Under the pieces are notes generated by a model. It did no database searches, was not told where the DNA came from, and worked only from the letters and a program-made list of their open reading frames with translations. From assembly GCA_001465935.1 (NCBI GenBank), contig LNKV01000002.1, forward strand, positions 868,001-932,000: 64,000 bases of DNA, given 5' to 3'. This DNA comes from Clarireedia homoeocarpa (Eukaryota; Ascomycota; Leotiomycetes; Helotiales; Rutstroemiaceae). A program made the translations under genes and the position numbers. Positions 1 to 9,638 of the stretch are shown here, piece after piece. The first letter of the stretch is position 1, and every line of letters starts with the position of its first letter.

Positions 1-1443
1 GAATTCAAAGTCATCATGCAACTTAACAGACAATGAAGCACCTCCCGTCTGTGCCGATTCTTGCGTAAGTCTTGTCCAAAATCTCGAATAAGTGAAGACT
101 AACAATAATGTAAGGCACAATTCGCGGAGAGCGAGTCAATCATCGCGGCTGATAGTCAGCTCTGTTCGAGCCCGAGTAGCAATGCGGTTTCTCAGATCCG
201 TGCCGATTTTACCAATTGCGCACTACCAGCTAATTCCTTAATGGGAACTTGTATTCAGGGATCCACGAACGAGCCTGATAATTGTGGATTTGGTAACAGC
301 ACGTTCGGATTGTGTCAGTATTGTGGAACCGGTGGACAAAACAGTACCGATACTTGCTGCTATAACTCGGGAGCAGACGATCGCTGCGCAGGCGTAGTAT
401 TGCCAACAATCACGGGATTCATCACTTTCTCAACATCAACAGCTTCGAGAACCTCGGCACCGACATCTACCTCTTCTAAGGAACCAGCCTCGGGATCCCA
501 CAAAGGCTTATCTGGAGGCGCAATTGCAGGTATTGTCATTGGATCGATAATTGGAGCCATTTCACTTATTGCCTTGATATTCCTCATTGCAATGTGCTTA
601 CGTAGAAAACGGGGGAGCCAGAAAGGAAGTATTCTCAACCAACCATCTCCTGCACGAAGAGCTCAAAATGGAATGGCGTACAATCCAGTAGCTTCCAATA
701 CGACGCCCGAAGGATACGAAGTCCTTCCCGGAGGACGAATTGCTCGAATGTCCGCCCTAGAAGGCCATTCGGGCGGCTCCTCTTCACCACATGAAAGGGC
801 AGCTGCGCTTGGAGGGGCAGCTCTAGGAGGGGCCGCGGGTTACGCTGCTGGCCGACGCAGACGCGATCATCAATCTTCGTCTAGTTCTTTCGGGGACAGC
901 CCGGCCTCGATTCATGGTGGAATTCTACGACCGGCTCCGAATAGAAGAACCGGATCTTTATCCAGCAGCTCGGCACTAGGACTTGATGATCCACACTCTC
1001 CTCGCCCTGGAAGCGTCGAATTGTCATCTCCACAAGGAGTGGCCAGCCAGCAATCTGAACAACTACCCTTTTTCAAGGATTATTATTCCCAAGACGAGAT
1101 CCACCCAGGGGATAAAGTGGCAACGCTATGGGCATATCAGCCACGAGCAGGGGATGAGTTTGCATTGGAGCGTGGGGATATGCTCAAAGTTGTTGGCATC
1201 TGGGATGATGGGTGGGCGACTGGAGTTCTACTCAACGAGCGAGCCGATGAGTGGGATGAGAAGAGGAAAGCACAGCGCGATAGCGGTGTCTCGAATACGT
1301 CCGGTCAAAGAGAAGACTCTCCCAATGTTAGTGGAGAGATCAAGGCTTTCCCTTTGGTGTGTGTCTGTCTTCCAGAGCATTGGAGAAGAACTATCGAGGG
1401 CGATGGCTCAACAGAGTCCAGTGGTCCCCCAGGCCCATCATGA
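1..1443 (+). CDS. SH3-tailed single-pass membrane protein, 5' partial
   Basis: The coding sequence is already open at the left edge, so the N terminus and signal peptide lie outside the window. Exon 1 (to 64, frame ending ...VCADSC) joins exon 2 (115-1443) across a 50-nt intron (65-114, GTAAGT donor, GACTAAC branch point) in phase 0. The visible protein has a cysteine-rich ectodomain, a Ser/Thr-rich stalk, one membrane helix (about nt 510-600, Gly/Ile-rich, followed by CLRRKR) and a long cytoplasmic tail rich in Ser/Gly. An SH3-like domain sits near the C terminus (nt about 1110-1240, with the ALYDY-equivalent ATLWAYQPRAGDEF and the DDGWATG core). This architecture is common in filamentous fungi for plasma-membrane proteins linked to polarity or wall signalling; that role is inference. 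No specific gene name is recognised. Confidence 0.8.
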
Positions 1444-2283
1444 TGACGGCAGATTTCTTATTTCTTTTCCTTACTAATACTTCTACGGCTTCACGACGAT
1501 TCTATTCCACTCGATATTGGTGTTCAGGTTCCCCAAATCAACTTTGTCCACTTCTCACTTCAACGAACAACAATGTCTGCACAAACTAAAGACACTTTTT
1601 ACATTCGACTTCTACGTTCACGCCGTTATGTTCTTAGATTTTATGTTCGCATGGCATACACCAGAGAGACTGATTCTGAGCTTATTTGCTCACGTATCAA
1701 AGTTAATTTTTCCCATGACAGCGTGTTTTTGCCTGTCTGATTATGGAAGCACATGGCAAATTACCTTAATGCTACTCACTCTACATTTCTTTTTATTCTA
1801 TATACCCAAATTCATGTGTGCCATTGCCGGAGGCAATTAAAACTTGGAGAGGCACCTTTATTTTGCATACCAGATTCGTTATTGAAGAACTTCTTGTTTG
1901 AGGGTTAAGAGCAAGCTATATTGATAAGGCTTTTCAACGATTGCATAGCTGCTTAGTGAGAGGAGGTAGAGAGACCAGAGGTGCTGGCTGATCGCATCTG
2001 AGGTACTTGGACTTTATGTCTAGATAGTAATTAGCATAATACACAGGTGCTTTCAGATTACTACCGTTCTTGTGAGATACATTGTGGTGTGATTTTTATG
2101 CATGGGAAAACGAAGGGAGGCAATTTGTCGATCTTACAGTAGCCAATCAATCCACTACCCCGCAACTAGTGCCGATTACGAATTATTCTGCCGGCGGTGG
2201 GAACATTTTTTTTACTGATATTCGAATGCCTGGAAAACCTTCATTCAGAAATTTATTCTTCAACTAAAGATTTCTGATTCAAG
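1444..2283. other. Intergenic, no gene seen
   Basis: This 840-nt A/T-rich stretch separates the SH3 membrane gene from BCP1, which runs in the same direction. It should hold the 3' UTR of the first and the promoter of the second. Short open frames here have no family features and poor codon character. I see no repeat or RNA gene. Confidence 0.6.
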
Positions 2284-2382
2284 ATGGTCAAGAAAAGGGT
2301 TCGCGATCCAGAAGATCTGCCAGATGCGCCTGGGCCTAGCGCAGAAGAAAATGACAGCGGCAGCGACGTAAGTTTATCCTCA

Positions 2383-2438
<56 letters not shown>

Positions 2439-3295
2439 TCTCCTTCTACTATCGCAAACCACTAATCGCAGTTCACCAATGTTAGGGCGAAGACATCCTC
2501 AATGTCGAATTCGAATGGTTCAATTTCCGGGATCTCGATTTCCACGGCGTGAAAAGTCTCATCCGGCAATTGTTCGACGTGGATGCGCAGTTGCTGGACG
2601 TGAGCGCGTTGGCGGATACGGTGGTTAAGGAGGGCACGATTGGGAGTACGGTGAAGGTCGATGGCGAGGACACGGATGCGTATGCGTTTCTGAGTGTGCT
2701 GAATGTTACGAGGGAGGAGGGGGTGGGTAAGGGGGTGGAGGGGTTGAGGGAGTATTTGAGGGGGGTGGCGAAGGAGGGGGGGGTTATTGGAAAGATGCTT
2801 GGGGGTGAGGGGAAAGAGATTGGAAGGGGTGATATGGGGGTGGTGTTGGCGGAGAGGTTGATTAATGTCCCTGCTGAGGTGGCGCCGCCGATGTATGGGA
2901 TGTTGGTGGATGAGATTGAGGCGGCGGTGGAGGATGGCGAGCCGTATGAGTTTTCGCATTATTTGGTGGTGTCGAAGGGGTATAGGGAGGTGGAGTCGAG
3001 GCTGGATAGAGAAGAGCAGGGACCGAGGAATAAGAAGAGTAAAGGCAAGGGGAAGCCGGATGGTAGCAGTGGAGAGCTTTTCTACTTTCATCCAGAGGAT
3101 GAGGTGTTGAAGAGGTTTGCATGTGCGTATGAAGAGTTTGAGTATAAGAAGGATGAGGGAGAGGGTATGGCGGATAGTAAGAGAGCTTTTCAAGAGATGG
3201 GTATCAGAGCTGTTGGCGAGCTGATACTGATTGAGGGATCGAAATGGGAGGAGTGTGTAAAGGCAATGGGACAATATCTGAGTCCGCCGTCATAA
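2284..3295 (+). CDS. BCP1: BCP1 / BCCIP family nuclear export and ribosome-assembly chaperone
   Basis: Two exons, 2284-2367 and 2486-3295, joined in phase 0, give 297 aa. The intron (118 nt, GTAAGT donor) contains a long CT microsatellite. The N terminus is acidic (RDPEDLPDAPG, EENDSGSD). It is followed by the BCP1 core: DILNVEFEWFNF, then the IRQLFDVDA and VGSTVKVDGEDTDAY-type region (here IGSTVKVDGEDTDAYAF). The C-terminal half carries PYEFSHYLVVSKGY and FFHPEDE-like elements (FYFHPEDEV). In yeast Bcp1 is an essential nuclear protein needed for export of Mss4 and as a chaperone of ribosomal protein Rpl23. A second possible acceptor at 2470-2471 puts exon 2 out of frame, so 2484-2485 was chosen. 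The exon is unusually G-rich on the coding strand (many GGGG runs), unlike its neighbours. Confidence 0.92.
2386..2436 (+). repeat. (TC)n microsatellite inside the BCP1 intron
   Basis: About 25 uninterrupted TC dinucleotides lie between the donor at 2368 and the acceptor ending at 2485 of the BCP1 intron. On the sense strand this is an extended pyrimidine tract upstream of the 3' splice site. Confidence 0.97.
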
Positions 3296-3476
3296 ATAGA
3301 TGCCGTTCACAAGAAAAAAAAAAATGAAAACAAAAACAACGCAAAAGAAGTCCGCGAGAAACCTTTACTGTATTTCCTTTTATTAACCATGTTCGGGTAT
3401 ATGTCTTTATCTGCGTGCGTTTCATAACCATTCTCCATTTTGTGAAACATCATCCGCTGCCTTGAAATTCTTGAAC

Positions 3477-4339
3477 TCAAGTGTTTAATCTCTGCATCAA
3501 ATACTCCACCTCTACTTCTTTTGTTAAGGGAATCACGAAATCCCTATACATTGAGACTACAGCCTCAACGTTGATCTTTCCCTCACCCGCATTCTCTCCC
3601 AGACTCGGATCTGTTCCATATGTCCTAGCCTTCAACCTCAACCTCTCCAACACCTGTTGCTCAACCTTCTCATTCGTAATCGCTCTGCCCAGCCCCTCCC
3701 TATCACCCTCCTTGATCATCTTCGTGAAAGCCTCTTCCTCCGTGCGAAACTTCGACTCCGCAACAAACTTCCCAAAGTGAATGCGTCTCGACAACGCCTG
3801 CAAACAACTGATATCACACGTCGCCGCACTCCCATAATTCTCCGCCGTCTCACCGCGATCTTGCCTGCCTGTCTGTAAACATGCTTTGGGCAGGAATTCC
3901 TTTATATAGTGATCTTTTATCTTCTGATTCACGTTGACGTCGTTGGGGTGGAGGATCTGCGGGTAGTGGAGAGGTTGCAGGATTGGGGCTTTGAGAGCAT
4001 CGGGGAAGAAGGGGTATTCGTCCGGGGATTGGTATCGTCGGATCAGGGAGTCAAGGGATTCGCGGGCGTGGAGAAGCCAGTCGAGGAAACTGAGGTTGCT
4101 GTTGGGAATGGGGAGTGCGGAGGGGATGTAGATAGTCGGGTTGAGGGGGAATTGGACACGCTCGATCAGGTGGAAGGTTATGGTGTCTTCGAGACGGCTG
4201 GATGGGAGGGATGTTAGTGAGAGGGGACGAGAGAGGGGATGGGGATTTGGGAGGAATGGGTAGCTAACATGAGTTGGAAACGAATGTTTGAGAGGTCGAG
4301 AGCTTTGGAAACGTCGGAGAGGTCAATTGCGGCGTCCAT
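3477..4339 (-). CDS. ARO7: Chorismate mutase (EC 5.4.99.5)
   Basis: Exons 4339-4269 and 4197-3477 (minus strand) join across a 71-nt intron; the split codon gives FQL-I-RLED. The product is 263 aa, close to yeast Aro7 (256 aa). The enzyme converts chorismate to prephenate, the committed step to phenylalanine and tyrosine, in the cytosol. The all-helical fungal chorismate mutase pattern is clear: NIRFQLIRLEDTITFHLIER at the N terminus (R20 aligns with catalytic Arg16 of yeast), then CLQALSRRIHFGKFVAESKF, which holds the catalytic Arg/Lys segment, and a C-terminal VEVEYLMQRL end. Yeast Aro7 is inhibited by tyrosine and activated by tryptophan; the same allostery is likely but not shown by the sequence. 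The gene is convergent with BCP1, with only about 180 nt between the two stop codons. Confidence 0.94.
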
Positions 4340-5178
4340 TTTGGAATATGGAGGAGATTGATCGTTTGAGAAATGTGCGAAGGACGGGGCAGCGCCGAGG
4401 ATTAAATATGTGAGACGTTTCTCGGGAGAAGACGGACAGAACAAAGTTATAATTGTCCAAAGCCAACAGAAATGGAGAAGGCGACCGCTACTGGAGCTCA
4501 ACTGTAAATAGTGGGGTATCACAGATCTGGGTGAGCTTACTTGTGCTGTGCATTTCCGCTGCTGTGTGCATTTCCGCTGCTCTGTGCATTAGATTCTCTT
4601 ATGCATATGCACATTCTCTTATGCATATGCACAACTTCACTTATGCTATTTATCTTTATGCCATAGCTGCAAGCCACAGCCATTAAAAAAGGTGTGGCTT
4701 CAACACACTGACTGCATCATATCAATCAACACACCGGACCAGGAAGCAAAAACACGAAATTCCCACTCGTCCGTCCGTTCTTCCCCCAATTCTCCATTCT
4801 CCTTCCCAGAACGAACAACCGGGGACAAATGCAGCTTTCTTCTCCAATTACAGTAAAGGTTTACAAGACACATTCTCTTGCCAACACATCCTACGCTATC
4901 TAAGTACATGAGGGGCGACGACCAACGAAAAAAGTCCCTCTTGCATTACTACCCGAAAGCAGAACTTGCATATCTAACCTTGAATTGACAATTGTATGGA
5001 TGGCTGGCTCCAGTAGCCGCAATGCCTCATCCTTTGGGGCTGATGGTGATGCCACCGACTCCGCTATAATCTCCGTATGTTGTGCTTGCAGCACCCATTT
5101 TACTTTTTTTCTTCTTTCCACACCTTTTCTCTCCCCGTCGCTTGACAATTCGTTCTTGTTCCCCACACTTGTGTACTA
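4340..5178. promoter_or_regulatory. Divergent spacer between ARO7 and MDV1
   Basis: This 839-nt spacer serves the 5' ends of ARO7 (minus) and MDV1 (plus), so both promoters must lie here. It contains a perfect 20-bp tandem duplication at 4593-4632 and TGTGCATTTCCGCTGCT-like copies just upstream (about 4545-4590). No gene is supported inside it. Confidence 0.6.
4593..4632 (+). repeat. Perfect 2 x 20-bp tandem repeat
   Basis: The unit ATTCTCTTATGCATATGCAC occurs twice head to tail. Each copy contains overlapping ATGCAT and CATATG palindromes. It lies in the ARO7-MDV1 divergent spacer. Confidence 0.9.
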
Positions 5179-7294
5179 ATGGTGGGCTACATCAACCAGA
5201 CTCGCGGGCTCGAAGCCTTCGGGAGGAAGGTCAGCACGACGGCCGGACATCTTATCGGGCCCATAACCGATCCGACCGCCAACACACACTACCAGAATGC
5301 GATGAGCGACCTGCACAAGCAACTCCGCCGGCCGAATCTGCAGCGGAGCGTGTTTTCGTTTGCAAAGACGACACCAACGGATTTGGTGCGGTCGACGCTG
5401 TCGACGAGCGAGATCCAGTATCGTGCTCTGACGTACTTGCCTGACGAGCTGCTGAAAAACATTCCTGATGCCGATAACTCGTATTCACTGTTTCAAGGAT
5501 TTCAAGCGACGTTACCGGAGACGACGCCGAGTGAGGGAAAGAAACATCGTAGGAGGATATCGAGAGGAAGGAAGCTGATTGATGATGCGGGGTCGGAGGC
5601 AGCTTCAGATGGCCCGCCCAGTGTTGCGAAGTTGAAGAAGGAGAAGGAGAAGTTGAATCATCGATTGGAGATGATGGGAATTAGGAAGAACATGGCGAGT
5701 GGGGAAATTCGTGAGATTGATAATAAGATTGCGAATCTCAATAGCATGAGGAAGATCGTGCTGGAGAGGTTAGCAGGGCTGGAACAAGAAGAGGCAGGTT
5801 TGGAGCATGATAGTAAGTATATCTCAGGCAAGGGATGGAATTGCATAGGCTAACGTGTGACTAGTTCTTGATGTCGAAAACCGATTAGAGGATGCGCAGG
5901 AACAGCTTGATGATGCGGGAGCTTTAGCAAAGTCTGTAACTGCTTCTGACGATGAAGAGCCTGAAGAGCAGGGAATGGAGTCTTCGTTTATGTCGGAATC
6001 GATATACGAGAAGCTTCCCTCAAGAGCGAGTACACCATCTTCGAAAGGATCCAGACGACACAAAACGATCAGACGGAAATCCATGCCTATACTACACGAG
6101 CATTTTGAAGCTGGTTCATCAATTAGGGAAATCCCGGCACACAGTGATATGATTACGGCACTTGATTTTGATGTTCCTTTCGGCACTATGGTTTCTTCGG
6201 CTTTGGATGACACGGTTCGCGTATGGGATATGAACGCAGGTCGATGTATAGGTCTTCTTGAGGGTCACACTGCTTCGGTTCGAACTCTTCAGGTTGAAGA
6301 TAACATTCTTGCAACTGGATCTATGGATGCTACCATTCGACTATGGGATTTGAGTAAAGCTCGCTATGACCCTCAAGACTACCTAATTAAGGAGGAAGAG
6401 GAGGAAGAGGAAGAAGAAGACCATCTTGCGTTTGGAGATGCGGAACTAGAAAAAAAACCAATGCACGTGCCTCAAGGAACCATGGTCGATTGCCCTCTCT
6501 TCACACTCGAAGCGCACGTCGATGAGGTTACTGCTCTTCATTTCCGTGGCGATACACTGATTTCTGGTTCTGCGGATAAAACTCTACGACAATGGGATCT
6601 GGAAAAGGGTCGATGTGTACAAACTCTGGATGTTATGTGGGCGGCTGCGCAAGCATCCGCAACAATGGGTTCAACTGAAGGTACATGGCGTCAAACTGGA
6701 AGATTGCCTGATGCAACAGCAGATTTCGTAGGCGCCGTTCAGGTCTTCGATGCAGCTTTGGCTTGTGGAACTGCGGATGGAATGGTTCGATTGTGGGATC
6801 TGAGAAGTGGTCAAGTGCACAGGAGTTTGGTTGGACATACGGGTCCTGTTACTTGTTTACAGTTTGATGATGTGCATTTGGTTACGGGTAGTTTAGACAG
6901 GAGTATTAGGGTGAGTGTTGAGTTGTTTTTTACATGGCATTTTCCCACCTTTTTCCCTATAGGAGGAGGATACTCTTTTCAGTCAGAGCAAAATACTAAC
7001 GGAAGAAAATAGATTTGGGATCTCCGCACGGGAGCAATCTATGATGCATACGCCTACGACTCACCCATCACGTCAATGATGTTCGATAGCCGTCGTATAG
7101 TAGCCGCAGCGGGAGAAGATGTAGTGAAAGTGTACGATAAGACAGATGGACGTCACTGGGATTGTGGCGTTGGTGCGGCAAATGATGGTAATGGAAGTGT
7201 GGCAGGTGGCAGCATTGTTGAGAAGTGTAGAGTTAAAGATGGCTATCTCATTGAGGGAAGGAGGAGTGGTGTGGTGGGGATTTGGAGTTGTTAA
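5179..7294 (+). CDS. MDV1: Mitochondrial division protein 1, WD40 fission adaptor
   Basis: Three exons, 5179-5812, 5865-6910 and 7013-7294, give 653 aa. Intron 1 (52 nt) splits the codon in HD-I-LDVENR; intron 2 (102 nt, ACTAAC branch) falls inside a WD repeat (SIR|IWDL). Mdv1 links the outer-membrane receptor Fis1 to the dynamin Dnm1 in mitochondrial and peroxisomal fission. The N-terminal region is helical (ALTYLPDELLKNIP, Fis1-binding type). It is followed by a coiled coil at about residues 150-240 (KLKKEKEKLNHRLEMM...EQEEAGLEHD). Seven WD40 blades follow from about residue 300, with visible endings VRVWDM, IRLWDL, LRQWDL, VRLWDL, IRIWDL, VKVYD and VGIWSC. A run of ten or more Glu sits between blades 2 and 3 (around nt 6390-6420). 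Length and order match the fungal family. The Mdv1 versus Caf4 distinction applies to yeast paralogues only. Confidence 0.93.
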
Positions 7295-8470
7295 GTGGAT
7301 AGGTGAGTGAGCGAGGGGGAATGAATGGTATAGAGGATGTATGATTGATGATGAGGCATGAATTTAGACGATCATGTTCATATATGAGGAGTGAGAGGAG
7401 GGGATAGTAGATGATATTGATGCATTGGGATGGATAAAGACGGGGAGATGGACCACGAGTACTAGCTGTCCAAATCTCCGTCGGGATACATGCGTGCAAT
7501 GTACAATTGTAAATAGGCACGATCTACTCTAAGTAAGTAGGTAGTATGATGAACGAACAAATGGATGGGCACAGGGAAAGAATAAATGATAAAAAACACC
7601 CGGATGGTATGACTTGGATTTATATCTTACTTGCTTCTTGATTTCTGCCTCTTTATTCATTGCATGATATTTCAATTACCATATTTGTTCAATATTTGGT
7701 GTTCTCTGCTGCTAACCTTCCTGCTCAATCACTGTATTTCTTGGAGCTCTCGAATCAGGATCAGATCAATTAATTCTCTATGTCGGATCCGCCACACAGT
7801 ATATAGACAACATTGAATTTTATATATATCTTCGCCAAATAGCCGAATATGTATGCATTGATGCGGCGTGTACACTGGCCAGGGACTACAGTATATTTAT
7901 TGCGTCAAACTGAGATATCGAGGTCTAAATATCCTCAGGACTCACAAATACCTCCTCCGAACCTGAAAAAGCGACCTCGTTACACTACTTTACCGTCCTG
8001 CGCCATGGACCATCATTGGATTGTCCTTGTCAGTGTTTCCTCCTCGCCTTCAACTTGAACGACCGCGTCACAAAGCCGAGATGTTCATATATATACAAAA
8101 CAGCCCATTGGACTTGCGCAAGGAGTCACCACCGGCTAACCCTTACTATTGGCAACACTCATCCCCCATTCGACTACATAGCAGCGTTCCACCTCCGCGC
8201 CGTCGAAAGTTGGGATGTGTTGTACTGTGCTATGAGTGAAGATAGCTCAACTTGCTCCTTGCTCCCTGCCTGCCCCATTGCGCAAAGGCAAAGTATGTTT
8301 GGAAACGCTGTACAGTAACTTAGTTCTAACTTACCGCCCTTGCGAAAGAAAGCTCCGCATCGCTTCGCTTTTGGTCTGCATGCTCCCCGGGAGCTCCTTC
8401 TCGGCTGCATCTACAGTAGATGAAAGAGATGGGATTAGTGGATGGCGAGTTTACGGCTGTGAGGTATCTG

Positions 8471-8510
8471 GATATAATATGATATAATATGATATGATAT
8501 GATATGATAT
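8471..8510 (+). repeat. (GATAT/GATATAATAT)n microsatellite
   Basis: GATATAATAT units pass into pure GATAT pentamers over about 40 nt. A separate GGAA tetramer array follows at about 8537-8569. Confidence 0.9.
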
Positions 8511-9090
8511 GGCTATTATTATTGGATTGATTAGTAGGAAGGAAGGAAGGAAGGAATGAAGGAAGGAAGAACTATATATACCCCATTCGTGCAATGCTTT
8601 GGTCAGCACTGTTGGATGACGATCTTCCTTCCGTAGGAGCTTCGAGCGCGTATATGACGTATTCCTGCGGGTTGGGTTACTCCAGATAGTTTCCCTATTC
8701 TCTTCTCGTCCATTTCCAATGATCTTCCAGGTCCCCGTCCACGTCCCCGTCCTCGTGCCGAAGAGGATAACAGTAATAAACCTACGGCTCCTCAGTGAAG
8801 CCCTTGATATGAACATGATGAACCCGGGTAATTGCGTGCATCCAGGTTATTCATTCATTCTTCGAGCCCTCGCTGCGAAAGACCAGGACGGACCGCCTCC
8901 CATTTTCAAGGTGTCAAGGTTTTTTGATGCGAATAACTTATTGAATAAGTTAAGGCTGGGGTTTCGTTCTTAAGTACTGTAGACTAAAGAAAGATAGGAC
9001 CTTGACTGAAGAAGCATAATCTTGAGTTTTGAAAGCGTTTTTTTTCTTCTACTTCATATTCACTATACTAATAATACACAGCTCTTACTC

Positions 9091-9144
9091 AAAATCAAAA
9101 TCAAAATCAAAATCAAAATCAAAATCAAAATCAAGATCAAAATC
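9091..9144 (+). repeat. (AAAATC)9 hexamer array
   Basis: Nine consecutive AAAATC units, one of them mutated to AAGATC (9133-9138). The hexamer keeps one frame open as Lys-Ile repeats, a false coding signal. Confidence 0.95.
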
Positions 9145-9638
9145 AAACTCATTGATATTAGAAGTCTTCATTTTATCCTATTCCTATTCCTGACCCTATC
9201 CCACCCAACCTATCTCATCCCAACTCATCTCATCTCGTCTGGAAAATATATCATCTAGATCTGTGCCAACTAACTCGAGTTATTTTTACACAAACCATTC
9301 AGTATTAAAACCATCACCTATTCCATCCCATCAATCTCACAACTTACTTTGTCTTCTTTCTCCCCCAGTAGTAGTAGGTAGCAAATGAATGAAATAGTAA
9401 AATAAAATATGAGTCCATTAAACCCCCCTTCTCCATCCAGCCCCCCAATGCAGACGCCCATATCAAAAAAAGAGAGTATACTGTAACACTTAAATCTTTG
9501 TTCCCCTCCCCGCAAATGCTAAATTCAGATCTACAAGTTCACAGTCCACTCTCGAGCTTCCAAAGCATCATATCACATCCCAACTATCCCGTCTTGTCCA
9601 CTACTCCCTGCATTTTGTGCAATCCCACGACTCCCACT

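Larger units (their letters stand above)
7295..9638. other. Convergent intergenic region with simple repeats
   Basis: The 2.3 kb between the 3' ends of MDV1 (plus) and the class VII chitin synthase (minus) contains no coding sequence I can support. It is A/T-rich, with GATAT, GGAA and AAAATC microsatellites between about 8.47 and 9.15 kb. Open frames of 60-120 codons here are low-complexity or lack any family motif. A long 3' UTR or non-coding transcript is possible but not visible. Confidence 0.6.

Noticed and set aside
2253..2462. Minus-strand frame made of Arg-Glu dipeptides
   Set aside because: It is the reverse reading of the CT microsatellite in the BCP1 intron.
2470..2485. Alternative acceptor CGCAG for the BCP1 intron
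   Set aside because: It puts exon 2 out of frame; the GTTAG ending at 2485 keeps the conserved EDILNVEFEW block.
2462..3274. Long minus-strand open frame opposite BCP1
   Set aside because: It mirrors BCP1 exon 2. The peptide is low-complexity Leu/His/Arg-rich with no family motif, while BCP1 is clearly recognisable on the other strand.
9022..9258. Plus-strand frame with Lys-Ile repeats
   Set aside because: It is kept open by the AAAATC hexamer array, so the coding signal is false.
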